Under the pieces are notes generated by a model that was given only the letters and a program-made list of their open reading frames with translations, was not told the DNA's origin and did no database searches. A DNA stretch of 64,000 bases, taken from positions 1 through 64,000 of the forward strand of contig NZ_JBMOXA010000024.1 of the NCBI RefSeq assembly GCF_049316285.1, given 5' to 3'. Within the stretch, counting starts at the first letter, position 1; each line of letters begins with the position of its first letter. The position numbers and the translations under genes were made by a program. The stretch is from Rhodoferax_B sp049316285 (GTDB taxonomy: Bacteria; Pseudomonadota; Gammaproteobacteria; Burkholderiales; Burkholderiaceae_C). This document shows, piece by piece, positions 10,011 to 18,403 of this stretch.

Positions 10011-10826
10011 TCAGCCTTCCGTGGGCGGTGCAGCGCGTGTAGGCCGCACGCTCACCTCGTTGCTGTGTATGGCTTGCAAGCCCGTGGCGCTGCGCACCAG
10101 CAGCACACCGTCGTCGCCCACACCTTCGGCCGTGCCGGCGGTGCCATCGCTCAGCAACACCTCGCGGCCCAACAAGATATCGCGGCGCGCAAAGCGGCTG
10201 CGCAGCGGGGCGAAGCCGTGCTGCTCGAACGCCAGCAGGGTGCTCACCAGCGGCGCGGCAATACGCGCCAGTGCGGCGGGCGCATCCAGGCCGGGCACCA
10301 GGTCTTGTAAACCCACGGGCGGGGTGGACAAACCGTCGCTCTGCGGCGCCTGGATGTTGATGCCCACGCCCACCACGACAAAACGCGCAGAACCCGGCTG
10401 CGGCAAGTTGGCGGTTTCCACCAGAATGCCACCGAGCTTGTGGTCACCATCGGTCCACAGGTCGTTGGGCCACTTCAGGCCCACACGCTTGGGCTGGGGC
10501 GCATCAGGCGCAGGGATTTGCGCCTGCAGGCTTTCGGCCACGGCCACACCGACGGCCAGCGACAGGCCCGACCAGTCTTTGGGCGCCAGCGGCAAACCGA
10601 GCGAGAACATCAGCGAGGCGCCCACACTGTTGCGCCAGGGCCGGTCCATGCGGCCACGACCGGCGGTTTGGTTTTCGGCCACCAGCAACACCGGCTCACC
10701 CTGGCCCGCGCGCGCGCGGCGCATGAGTTCGGAGTTGGTCGAGTCTATGCTGGGCACCACCTCCACCGTGAACGTGGGTAGTTGCGGGTAGACCGCTTCC
10801 CAGATCGCCTCGGCCGGCCAGCGCAT
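10011..10826 (-). CDS. birA: Biotin--[acetyl-CoA-carboxylase] ligase, short form
   Basis: This enzyme activates biotin with ATP and attaches it to the biotin carboxyl carrier protein of acetyl-CoA carboxylase. The 271-residue product has the catalytic core only: SIDSTNSELMRRA, the biotinyl-AMP loop AGRGRMDRPWRN (about 56-66), KWPNDLW, KLGGILVE and GVGINI. The N-terminal winged helix of E. coli BirA is absent, so it should not repress a biotin operon. I used the ATG that overlaps the upstream stop as TGATG; a GTG one codon earlier is possible. It sits between the SET-domain gene and the SPOR gene. Confidence 0.95.
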   Translation of the reverse strand: MRWPAEAIWEAVYPQLPTFTVEVVPSIDSTNSELMRRARAGQGEPVLLVAENQTAGRGRMDRPWRNSVGASLMFSLGLPLAPKDWSGLSLAVGVAVAESLQAQIPAPDAPQPKRVGLKWPNDLWTDGDHKLGGILVETANLPQPGSARFVVVGVGINIQAPQSDGLSTPPVGLQDLVPGLDAPAALARIAAPLVSTLLAFEQHGFAPLRSRFARRDILLGREVLLSDGTAGTAEGVGDDGVLLVRSATGLQAIHSNEVSVRPTRAAPPTEG

Positions 10827-11458
10827 CACGGGCGGCGGCTCCCGCTTTTAGCGGTTTTGGCGGCTTTTTCAGCCTTCACGGCCTTGGCGGGTTGGGCCGG
10901 CTCGGCCACCGGCTTGCGCCAGCCGCGTTTGGGCGCCAGCAGCGTGCCGCGGCAGTTTGCACTGCCACACCAGCAGGGGTACTCGGCCTTGAGCTTGGGT
11001 GTGTAGCGCTCGTCGATGATCAGGCCGTAGTCGTAAAACAGCTCACTGCCGGCGGCAATCGGCACCAGCGCCTTGATGAAGATGCGGCCGTCGACTTCGT
11101 CGGCCATGCAATTCGGGTCGCAGGCGTGGTTGATCCAGCGCGAGGAATTGCCGCCAAACTTGGCATCGATCACCCGGTCGGCATCGATGTGGAAGTAGAA
11201 GGTGTGGTTGGGATCTTTGGGGTCGTGGGGGTGGCGATCCTGTGCTTCTTGCCAGGATACGATTTCGCCCACGTATTCGATGATGGTCTCGCCTGCAGCA
11301 ATGTCCTGCACGGCAAAGACGCCCTTGCCATGCACCCCGGAGCGGCGGGTCTGCACGCGGCGGCCACTGGGAACGGCAGCCTTCACGGCCGTAGCCTTTG
11401 AAGCCTTGGAGACCTTAGGTTTGGCAGCTTTTTGGGTGGATTCTGGAGGCACGGGCAA
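10826..11458 (-). CDS. SET-domain protein-lysine methyltransferase with basic tails
   Basis: A 210-residue SET protein that should transfer methyl groups from S-adenosylmethionine to lysine side chains. The fold is complete. It has RRSGVHGKGVFAVQDIAAGE at the start of SET, RWINHACDPNC (the NHxCxPN signature), LFYDYGLI with the catalytic Tyr, and a cysteine-rich post-SET zinc motif CWCGSANCRGTLL. Both ends are lysine/alanine-rich: KAAKPKVSKASKATAVKAA before the domain and KAVKAEKAAKTAKSGSRRP after it, like histone H1-type tails. It heads the operon with birA (1-base overlap) and diverges across 165 bases from topB, whose product has a similar tail. Its substrate is unknown. Confidence 0.9.
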   Translation of the reverse strand: MPVPPESTQKAAKPKVSKASKATAVKAAVPSGRRVQTRRSGVHGKGVFAVQDIAAGETIIEYVGEIVSWQEAQDRHPHDPKDPNHTFYFHIDADRVIDAKFGGNSSRWINHACDPNCMADEVDGRIFIKALVPIAAGSELFYDYGLIIDERYTPKLKAEYPCWCGSANCRGTLLAPKRGWRKPVAEPAQPAKAVKAEKAAKTAKSGSRRP

Positions 11459-11623
11459 AACTCTGTTAACTTAAAAGGGCACGGGTGCGCGCATATGCGT
11501 GCGCGCGCAAGAGCCCATTGTAGGAGCCTGCCTTCTGTTTCGTGGACACTGCCCCCAGATATTGGGGCGTTCATCCCCCAGACCGGGCCGCTCCGCAGCC
11601 GAATTCGAGAACGAACAAAAGTT

Positions 11624-14602
11624 ATGACTAAGACCTTGGTGATCGCTGAGAAGCCTTCGGTAGCGCAGGACATCGTCCGGGCGCTCACACCGACAGCCGG
11701 CAAATTTGAGAAACACGAGGACCACTTCGAGAACGAGAGCTACGTCGTCACCAGCGCCGTGGGCCACCTGGTGGAAATCCAGGCGCCCGAGCAGTTCGAC
11801 GTGAAGCGCGGCAAGTGGAGCTTTGCCAACCTGCCGGTGATTCCGCCGTTCTTCGACCTGAAGCCGGTGGACAAGACCAAGTCACGGCTGAACGCCGTGG
11901 TCAAGCAGGCCAAGCGCAAAGACGTGTCGCAACTCATCAACGCCTGTGACGCGGGCCGCGAAGGTGAGTTGATCTTCCGCCTGATCGAGCAATACGCCGG
12001 TGGCGCCAAACCGCTGGGCAAGCCGGTGCGCCGCCTGTGGCTGCAGTCGATGACGCCGCAGGCGATCCGTGACGGCTTCAGTGCCTTGCGCTCCGAGCAG
12101 CAGATGAAGGGCCTGGCCGATGCCGCGCGTTCACGCTCCGAGGCCGACTGGCTGGTGGGCATCAACGGCACACGCGCCATGACCGCCTTCAACTCGCGCG
12201 ACGGCGGCTTCTTCCTGACCACCGTGGGCCGGGTGCAAACGCCTACGCTGTCGGTGGTGGTGGAGCGCGAAGAACAAATTCGCAAGTTCGTCAGCCGCAA
12301 CTACTGGGAAATCCACGCCGGCTTTGAAGCCCAGGCTGGCACCTACCCCGGCAAATGGTTCGACCCTGCCTGGAAAAAGGGCAGCGCCCCGTTGCTGCCC
12401 AATGGCGAACCCGACCCCGAGCAACGCGCCGACCGCGTGTGGTCTGAAGCCGAAGCGCTGGCCATTGCCAATGCATCGCGCGGCAAGCCCGCCAGCGTCA
12501 CCGAGGAAAGCAAGCCCAGCACACAAGCCAGCGGCATGTTGTTTGACCTGACCTCGCTGCAACGCGAGGCCAACGGCCGCTTTGGCTTCAGCGCCAAAAC
12601 CACGCTGGCGCTGGCGCAAAGCCTGTACGAGCGGCACAAGGCGCTGACTTACCCGCGTACCGATTCGCGCGCCCTGCCCGAAGACTACCTGCCGGTGGTG
12701 AAAGACACCATGAACATGCTGGCCAACAGCGGCATGAAGCACCTAGCACCGTTTGCCAAGCAGGCGGTGGACGGCAACTACGTCAAGCCCAACAAGCGCA
12801 TCTTCGACAACGCCAAGGTGTCGGATCACTTTGCCATCATCCCCACGCTGCAGGCGCCTAGCGGTTTGTCTGAAGCCGAGCAAAAGCTCTACGACTTTGT
12901 GGTGCGGCGCTTCTTGGCGGTGTTTTTCCCCAGCGCCGAATACCAGGTCACCACACGCATCAGCACCGTGACCGAGGCAGGCAAGAACTACGCCTTCCGC
13001 TCCGATGGCAAGGTGCTGGTCAAACCCGGCTGGATGGCCATCTACGGCAAGGAAGCCACGACCGACGAAGACGAAAAAGACGGCAAGAACCTGGTGCCCG
13101 TGCAAGCTGGCGAGAAGGTGCGCACCGACACGGCTGACGCCAAGGGCCTGAAGACCCGCCCACCGGCACGCTACTCCGAAGCCACGCTGCTCGGCGCCAT
13201 GGAAGGCGCTGGCAAGGCCATAGACGACGAAGAACTGCGCGCCGCCATGCAAGAGAAGGGCTTGGGCACACCAGCCACGCGCGCAGCCATCATCGAAGGT
13301 TTGATCGCCGAAAAATACATGCTGCGCGAAGGTCGCGAGCTGGTGCCCACCGCCAAGGCCTTCCAGTTGATGACGCTGCTGCGCGGCCTGGGCGTGGAAG
13401 AACTCTCCAAGGCCGAACTCACCGGTGAATGGGAGTTCAAGCTGTCGCAGATGGAGCAGGGCAAGATCAGCCGCGAGACCTTCATGGCGGAGATCGCCGC
13501 CATGACCGAACACTTGGTGAAGAAGGCCAAGGAATACGACCGCGACACCATTCCCGGCGACTACGCCACTTTGGCCGCACCATGCCCCAACTGCGGCGGC
13601 GTGGTGAAGGAAAACTACCGTCGCTACACCTGCACGGGTGCGGCGGGTGCTGCCGAAGGCTGCGGCTTTTCGTTCGGCAAATCGCCAGCGGGCCGCACCT
13701 TCGAGCCGGCCGAGGCCGAGCAATTCTTGCGCGACAAAAAGATAGGCCCGCTGGACGGTTTCCGCTCCAAGGCGGGCTGGCCTTTCACCGCCGAAATGGC
13801 GTTGAAGTTCGACGAGGAAACCAAGAACTACAAGCTGGAATTTGACTTTGGCGACGACCGCGCGGGCGAAGAAACCGGCGAGTTGGTGGACTTCAGCCAA
13901 AGTGTGTCGCTGGGCCATTGCCCCAAGTGCGGCGCGCCGGTGCACGAGCACGGCAGCAACTACGTCTGCGAAAAGTCGGTGCCAACCACGGCCCAGCCTA
14001 CACCCACCTGCGACTTCAAGAGCGGCAAGGTGATCTTGCAGCAACCCGTGGAACGCGCACAGATGGAAAAACTATTGAGCACCGGCAAGACCGACCTGCT
14101 CGACAAGTTTGTCTCCATGCGTACCCGCCGCGCGTTCAAGGCCTTCCTGGCCTGGGATGCCGAAGCCGGCAAGGTGAACTTCGAGTTCGCGCCAAGCAAG
14201 TTCCCGCCGCGCAAGCCAGCGGCCAGCAAGACCGGCAACGCCACCGCCGCACTGGCCAAGAGCGCCGCCAAAACGCCAGCGAAAAAGGCCGCCGGCAAAA
14301 CCGCCGCCAAGACTGCGGTGAAGAAGGCCGCCGCCCCCAAAGCGCCGCGTAAAACCGGCGCTGGCCTGACGCCCAGCGCCGAGTTGGCGGCCGTGATTGG
14401 CAACGACCCGGTCGCCCGCACCGAGGTCATCAAGAAGATGTGGGACTACGTCAAGGCTAACGGCTTGCAGGATAGCAAGGACAAACGCGCCATCAACGCC
14501 GACGCCAAGCTGCGCCCGGTGTTCGGCAAAGACCAGATCACCATGTTCGAGCTGGCCGGCATTGTCGGTAAACACCTGACCGCGTCCACCAGCGAGGCCT
14601 GA
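11624..14602 (+). CDS. topB: DNA topoisomerase III with H1-like linker and C-terminal SWIB domain
   Basis: A type IA topoisomerase of 992 residues that breaks and rejoins single strands to decatenate DNA. It starts MTKTLVIAEKPSVAQDIVRA (TOPRIM domain), with DAGREGELIFRL as the acidic Mg motif. The catalytic Tyr343 lies in LTYPRTDSRALPEDY. Two zinc-ribbon regions follow (CPNCGG from about 653; CPKCGAP plus later Cys). From about 865 to 912 comes a Lys/Ala-rich linker of H1 type, then a SWIB/MDM2-like domain (about 913-988: LTPSAELAAVIG, VIKKMWDYVKANGLQD, ITMFELAGIVGKHL). E. coli TopB is about 650 residues. An in-frame upstream extension is open but not protein-like. The phosphatase gene overlaps its stop. 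Confidence 0.95.
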   Translation: MTKTLVIAEKPSVAQDIVRALTPTAGKFEKHEDHFENESYVVTSAVGHLVEIQAPEQFDVKRGKWSFANLPVIPPFFDLKPVDKTKSRLNAVVKQAKRKDVSQLINACDAGREGELIFRLIEQYAGGAKPLGKPVRRLWLQSMTPQAIRDGFSALRSEQQMKGLADAARSRSEADWLVGINGTRAMTAFNSRDGGFFLTTVGRVQTPTLSVVVEREEQIRKFVSRNYWEIHAGFEAQAGTYPGKWFDPAWKKGSAPLLPNGEPDPEQRADRVWSEAEALAIANASRGKPASVTEESKPSTQASGMLFDLTSLQREANGRFGFSAKTTLALAQSLYERHKALTYPRTDSRALPEDYLPVVKDTMNMLANSGMKHLAPFAKQAVDGNYVKPNKRIFDNAKVSDHFAIIPTLQAPSGLSEAEQKLYDFVVRRFLAVFFPSAEYQVTTRISTVTEAGKNYAFRSDGKVLVKPGWMAIYGKEATTDEDEKDGKNLVPVQAGEKVRTDTADAKGLKTRPPARYSEATLLGAMEGAGKAIDDEELRAAMQEKGLGTPATRAAIIEGLIAEKYMLREGRELVPTAKAFQLMTLLRGLGVEELSKAELTGEWEFKLSQMEQGKISRETFMAEIAAMTEHLVKKAKEYDRDTIPGDYATLAAPCPNCGGVVKENYRRYTCTGAAGAAEGCGFSFGKSPAGRTFEPAEAEQFLRDKKIGPLDGFRSKAGWPFTAEMALKFDEETKNYKLEFDFGDDRAGEETGELVDFSQSVSLGHCPKCGAPVHEHGSNYVCEKSVPTTAQPTPTCDFKSGKVILQQPVERAQMEKLLSTGKTDLLDKFVSMRTRRAFKAFLAWDAEAGKVNFEFAPSKFPPRKPAASKTGNATAALAKSAAKTPAKKAAGKTAAKTAVKKAAAPKAPRKTGAGLTPSAELAAVIGNDPVARTEVIKKMWDYVKANGLQDSKDKRAINADAKLRPVFGKDQITMFELAGIVGKHLTASTSEA

Positions 14603-15354
14603 TGCCAGAACAAGACTTACCCTCGCGTGCCCTGCCGCTCAGCGGCGCCAGCAACTTCCGCGACCTGGGCGGCTACCAGGGCATGGATGGCCGCACGGTG
14701 CGCTGGCGGCGTGTGTTCCGCTCCGACCACCTGGCCGGCCTGACCGCACAAGACCAGGCCACGCTGGCCGATTTGGGTGTGCGCCACGCCGTGGACTTTC
14801 GCGGCGAACACGAGCGCAGCAAACAGGCCTACGCGTTGCCCGAGGTGCACCACGTGCCGCTGACCATAGAGCCGCGGGTGATCCGCCGCGTACAGGCCCT
14901 GCTGGACGCGGGCACGCCGCCCAGCGCGGCCGAGACCGTGGCCTTGATGCAGGACACCTACCGCGGCTTTGTGCTGGACAACGCCGAGCGCTTCACGGCC
15001 TTCTTCCAATTGCTGCTGGCACACGACACACCGCTGGTGTTCCACTGCACCGCCGGCAAGGACCGCACCGGCTTTGCCGCCGCGCTGTTCCTGCTGGCGC
15101 TGGGTGTGCCGCGTGAGGTGGTGATGCAGGACTACCTGCTCACCAACACACTTTACCGCCGCCCTGCGGGCCTGGAAAGCCTGGCCCCGCCCCATGTGCT
15201 CGACGCGCTGTGGCGCGTGGAGGAAAGCTACCTCGACGCCGGCCTGGCCGAGGTCGACGCCTCGTTTGGCAGCCTGCCGCGTTACCTGCAAGAGGTGCTG
15301 GGAGTGGACGCGGCCGCGCTGCAAAAACTGCAAACGCGCTACTTGCAGGGTTGA
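14602..15354 (+). CDS. Tyrosine phosphatase-like protein (DSP3/MptpB type)
   Basis: A 250-residue cysteine-based phosphatase with the P-loop HCTAGKDRTGFAAALF, nucleophile Cys149 and Arg155 in the CX5R motif. It begins with the family hallmark SGASNFRDLGGYQGMDGRTVRW and has HAVDFRGEHER in the middle. Family members (Y_phosphatase3, including secreted MptpB and Listeria LipA) dephosphorylate phosphotyrosine, phosphoserine or phosphoinositides. This one has no signal peptide and is likely cytoplasmic. Its ATG overlaps the topB stop as TGATG, so it is co-translated with topoisomerase III. Its substrate is unknown. It converges on the HD-GYP gene. Confidence 0.88.
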   Translation: MPEQDLPSRALPLSGASNFRDLGGYQGMDGRTVRWRRVFRSDHLAGLTAQDQATLADLGVRHAVDFRGEHERSKQAYALPEVHHVPLTIEPRVIRRVQALLDAGTPPSAAETVALMQDTYRGFVLDNAERFTAFFQLLLAHDTPLVFHCTAGKDRTGFAAALFLLALGVPREVVMQDYLLTNTLYRRPAGLESLAPPHVLDALWRVEESYLDAGLAEVDASFGSLPRYLQEVLGVDAAALQKLQTRYLQG

Positions 15355-15436
15355 TAAAGATCGGCTGCCGCTGCTGGCGCGACAAGCGCATTTTCTTTTT
15401 GCGCAGGCCTCAGCTGCCGTCAGGATGTGCTCCCGC

Positions 15437-16678
15437 TCACAAGTTCCCAAAAACCGACCCCATCCACATCTCGTTGAGATCGGGAAAACGCCATTCCGCC
15501 GGGTCTTCGCGGCGCACGATCTTGTCGCGGCAGTTTGGCGCCGAGAGGTCTATGAGCTTGGGCATGATGCGGTTTTCCGTCACGGTGGAGTAGAACGCCC
15601 GCACACGCGGCGTCATCAAGGATTTGGTGCTTTGTTCGATGACGATGGCCAGCAGGCCTGATGCGAGGCGGACCAGCGAGCCGGTGGGAAAGATGCCCAC
15701 ACTTTTCACGAACGCGTGGAACACCTTCTGGTCGAAGTGGCCTGGCGCCCATTCGGCCATCTTGCGCAGCGATTCGGCGGGATCCCAACCGGCTTTGTAA
15801 GGACGATTCGAGGTGATGGCGTCGTAGACGTCGCACACCGCGCCCATCTTGGCGTAAAGGCTGATCTCCTGGTCGCGCAGGCCCTTGGGGTAGCCCGAAC
15901 CGTCGACCTTCTCGTGGTGGTGCAGGCATACGTCCAGCGCCACGGGGTCCACGCCGGGCGCATTGCACAACATTTCATAGCCGCGCAAGGGATGGTCCTG
16001 GATGGTTTGGTATTCGGCGTCGGTAAGCTTGCCGGGCTTGTTCAGCACGGCCATGGGCATCTGCACCTTGCCCAGGTCGTGCAGCAAGCCGGCGACACCG
16101 GCCGAATGCACCTCGGCGTTGTTGAGGCCGAGTTGCCGCGCCAGCACCACCATCAGCGCACACACGGCAACCGAGTGCATATAGGTGTAGTCGTCTGCGG
16201 TCTTCAAGCGCGCCAGGCTGATCATGGCGGCGGCATTACGCGTCACCGAATCGGAGATTTCGGCCACCAGTGTTTTCACGCCCACGGTGTCGATGGCACG
16301 GCCCATACGTGCCTCCTGGAACATCGAGGACACGGCCTTTTTCGACAGGGCGCAGATTTTAGCGGCTTTGTGAATCTCGCGCGCCAGCGCTACCGGTTCG
16401 TTGCGGCGCTGGTCCAGGTCGGCCAGTTGCCCCAACTCGCTGTCGACCTGTTCCTCGACCTCGGCCTTGCTCAGCGAGACCGTGCCCGCAGGCACGTCTA
16501 CACCCTTGGCGACATCGATCCAGACCTCGCGCACGCTGGTGCTCAGGATGTTGTCCAGCTCCTGGGGCTTTTGCAATACAAAGCCCGAGCGCCAGAACGG
16601 ATGCTCCACCCAGGCACCACAAAACTCTTCTATATACATGCCCAATCTGAGCTGTTGAACGCTGATTCGCTTGAGCAT
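15437..16678 (-). CDS. HD-GYP cyclic-di-GMP phosphodiesterase with DUF3391 N-terminus
   Basis: A 413-residue cytoplasmic protein that should hydrolyse c-di-GMP. The N-terminal DUF3391-type segment (MLKRISVQQLRLGMYIEEF, about 1-130) precedes a full HD-GYP domain. Metal-site residues include His168, His200-Asp201 in LLHDLGKVQMP and HHHEKVDG. The GYP motif is Gly262-Tyr263-Pro264 and is followed by DVYDAITSNRPYK. No receiver domain is present, so the input signal is unknown. It stands as a single gene converging on the phosphatase. The upstream 319 bases hold no gene I can support. Confidence 0.92.
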   Translation of the reverse strand: MLKRISVQQLRLGMYIEEFCGAWVEHPFWRSGFVLQKPQELDNILSTSVREVWIDVAKGVDVPAGTVSLSKAEVEEQVDSELGQLADLDQRRNEPVALAREIHKAAKICALSKKAVSSMFQEARMGRAIDTVGVKTLVAEISDSVTRNAAAMISLARLKTADDYTYMHSVAVCALMVVLARQLGLNNAEVHSAGVAGLLHDLGKVQMPMAVLNKPGKLTDAEYQTIQDHPLRGYEMLCNAPGVDPVALDVCLHHHEKVDGSGYPKGLRDQEISLYAKMGAVCDVYDAITSNRPYKAGWDPAESLRKMAEWAPGHFDQKVFHAFVKSVGIFPTGSLVRLASGLLAIVIEQSTKSLMTPRVRAFYSTVTENRIMPKLIDLSAPNCRDKIVRREDPAEWRFPDLNEMWMGSVFGNL

Positions 16679-16997
16679 GTCGTGAGTTTCAATCGATTTC
16701 TGGGGTGGCCATAGAGCCCAAACCCCGAGCCTATGTGGTGCGGCCCGGACGGGAACGGTGGGGCCAGCACGGTGCCCAAGCGGGGCTCACCTCGTCGTGC
16801 ACAGCTGCGGCCCTTTGCTTGCGCAGGCCGCCAGTGTCGCCATGGCTGAGCGAAAAATCGTGTCGGGATTGTGTCTGGGCTTTGGGACCAACCCCAGCCA
16901 ACGGAGGACGCGGCGCACGCCCAGATCCAGATGCATTTTCTGCCGTTGGCGCAGCAGAAGCATGCGGTGGAAGCTACAAAATCAATAGTGTTTTGGG
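16679..16997. other. Intergenic region without a supportable gene
   Basis: These 319 bases separate two minus-strand genes. I see no protein-like reading frame with a ribosome site, no tRNA and no strong hairpin with a T-tract. The right part should hold nothing but the downstream trailer of the 117-residue gene. The left part presumably holds the HD-GYP promoter. Confidence 0.5.
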
Positions 16998-17351
16998 TCA
17001 AGCCATGGCGGGATCGCAACGCCCCAGCGGGTCCAGTATGACTTGCAGGTGCGCTTCGGCCAGATGCGGGCCAAGGCGCTCGCCAAGATCGCGCACAGCG
17101 GTGAATTGGCCATCCAGAAAAATAAAGGTCAGCCCTTCGGCAATGTTTTGCAGCGCAGCCTCTACCGTGGCCAGGCCGTGGCCGTTGGTGTGGTTGCCAT
17201 CGAGTTCATAGGCGAAGCCATCACCTTGTTCGCGCAGCCAACCGAGATCTATGACCTTGTGGCGCACGTTGCTGGCGTAGACGCGGCCTTGGATGGTGAA
17301 GAGGGTAAAGGTTTGCGGGGGTTGCGCTTGGGCAGCGGCAGCACGGGCCAT
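16998..17351 (-). CDS. Hypothetical protein, 117 residues
   Basis: I do not recognise this family. The sequence is protein-like: after an Ala/Gln/Pro-rich N-terminus (MARAAAAQAQPPQ) it runs TFTLFTIQGRVYASNVRHKV, IDLGWLREQGDGFAYELDG, NHTNGHGLATVEAALQNI and TFIFLDGQFTAVRDLG. This suggests a small mixed alpha/beta domain with alternating strands. A GGAG ribosome site sits just before the ATG. There is no signal peptide or membrane segment. A long inverted repeat lies 15 bases upstream and may control it. It is separate from the amidotransferase gene. Confidence 0.65.
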   Translation of the reverse strand: MARAAAAQAQPPQTFTLFTIQGRVYASNVRHKVIDLGWLREQGDGFAYELDGNHTNGHGLATVEAALQNIAEGLTFIFLDGQFTAVRDLGERLGPHLAEAHLQVILDPLGRCDPAMA

Positions 17352-17365
17352 GGAGGGTCTCCTAC

Positions 17366-17406
17366 GGTGAACGGCGGAACCCCCATCCTAGGCCGCACCG
17401 TTCACC
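17366..17406. promoter_or_regulatory. Long inverted repeat upstream of the 117-residue gene
   Basis: GGTGAACGG (17366-17374) pairs perfectly with CCGTTCACC (17398-17406), and the arms can be extended inward by a CGG/CCG pair around a CA bulge. No T-tract follows on either strand. It could be an operator, an attenuator hairpin for the gene to the left, or the 3' end of the amidotransferase mRNA. Confidence 0.4.
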
Positions 17407-17453
17407 AGCCCTGTAGGAAAAGGCCGCTGATGTGGCGCCGTGGGAGTTTGCGG

Positions 17454-18320
17454 CTAACGCAACAACGCCTGCCGCAGCAGGCGCGCCGCGCGGTCGCGGA
17501 TGCGGCCGGGCAGATGCTGCGCGGGTTGCGGACGGCTACGCGCGGCGCGCGCGGCCCCCAGAAAGTCGTACAGGATGGCGGTGTCGTCCAGCGTGTTTTT
17601 CTGGTCGCGTTTGTGGAACTCGGGATGCCATTGGGTGGCGGCGATGTAGCCGCGGTTGAGGCCATCGCGCCGGCGTATGGCTTCGGGCACACGGTCCGGC
17701 AGGCTCCAGGCCTCAACCTGAAAGTCGGGCGCCAGGTCCTTGATGCCTTGGTGGTGAATGCTGTTGACCCGCGCGCGTCTCACCCCGGGGTAGAGTGCCG
17801 CCAGGCGGGTGCTTTGCACGATTTCGATTTCGTGGAAATTCTGGTCGTAGGTCACCGGGTCACGGTGGCGCAGCGAACCCTCCAACTGGGTTTCTATGTC
17901 TTGGTACAGCGTGCCGCCAAAGGCCACATTGATGAGCTGCAGGCCGCGGCAGATGCCGAAGATGGGTTTGCCGGCCTGGGCAAAGGCTTCGACCACGGCG
18001 AGGTCGTAGAGGTCGCGCACCCGATCGCCTATCCAGGCGTCCTGCAGCGGCTCTTCACCGTAGGAACCAGGCCAGACATCGGCGCCGCCGTGCATCACCA
18101 CACCATCCAGCCATTCGGCGTAATGCGCCAGCGTGGCGTCGCCACGTGCGGTTTCGCCGGTAGGGCAAGGCACCATCACCACCATCGCGCCGTAGGACAT
18201 GATCCAGTGCGCAATGGACTGCTCGACATACTGCAAGGTCTTGCCGGTGAACAACGAACGCGTAGGGTCGGCGTGGGAAAAACAGGCGGACAAACCAATT
18301 TTCAGTCGTTGAGCACTCAT
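17454..18320 (-). CDS. Class I glutamine amidotransferase-like hydrolase, PuuD/peptidase C26 type
   Basis: A 288-residue cytoplasmic hydrolase of the gamma-glutamyl-gamma-aminobutyrate hydrolase family, which in E. coli (PuuD) frees GABA in the putrescine route. The nucleophile elbow is GICRGLQLIN with Cys124, the oxyanion region is VVMHGGADVWPG, and the His-Glu pair lies in ATQWHPEFH. The HDPVT-like RHRDPVTYDQNFHEIE segment and NSIHHQGIKDL are typical of the family. The C-terminus is arginine-rich and extends past the fold. No other puu genes are adjacent, so the true substrate is open. Confidence 0.85.
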   Translation of the reverse strand: MSAQRLKIGLSACFSHADPTRSLFTGKTLQYVEQSIAHWIMSYGAMVVMVPCPTGETARGDATLAHYAEWLDGVVMHGGADVWPGSYGEEPLQDAWIGDRVRDLYDLAVVEAFAQAGKPIFGICRGLQLINVAFGGTLYQDIETQLEGSLRHRDPVTYDQNFHEIEIVQSTRLAALYPGVRRARVNSIHHQGIKDLAPDFQVEAWSLPDRVPEAIRRRDGLNRGYIAATQWHPEFHKRDQKNTLDDTAILYDFLGAARAARSRPQPAQHLPGRIRDRAARLLRQALLR

Positions 18321-18403
18321 CTCGGATTTCCAATCTGGCTATCAGACAATTGCACAGGCAGTGACGTGCAGTTTAGGGTGAGGTCCCCAACTCGGCAATT
18401 GGT

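Noticed and set aside
11432..11623. N-terminal extension of topoisomerase III by 64 codons
   Set aside because: The extension is not protein-like and would fill the divergent promoter region; MTKTLVIAEKPS is the family start.
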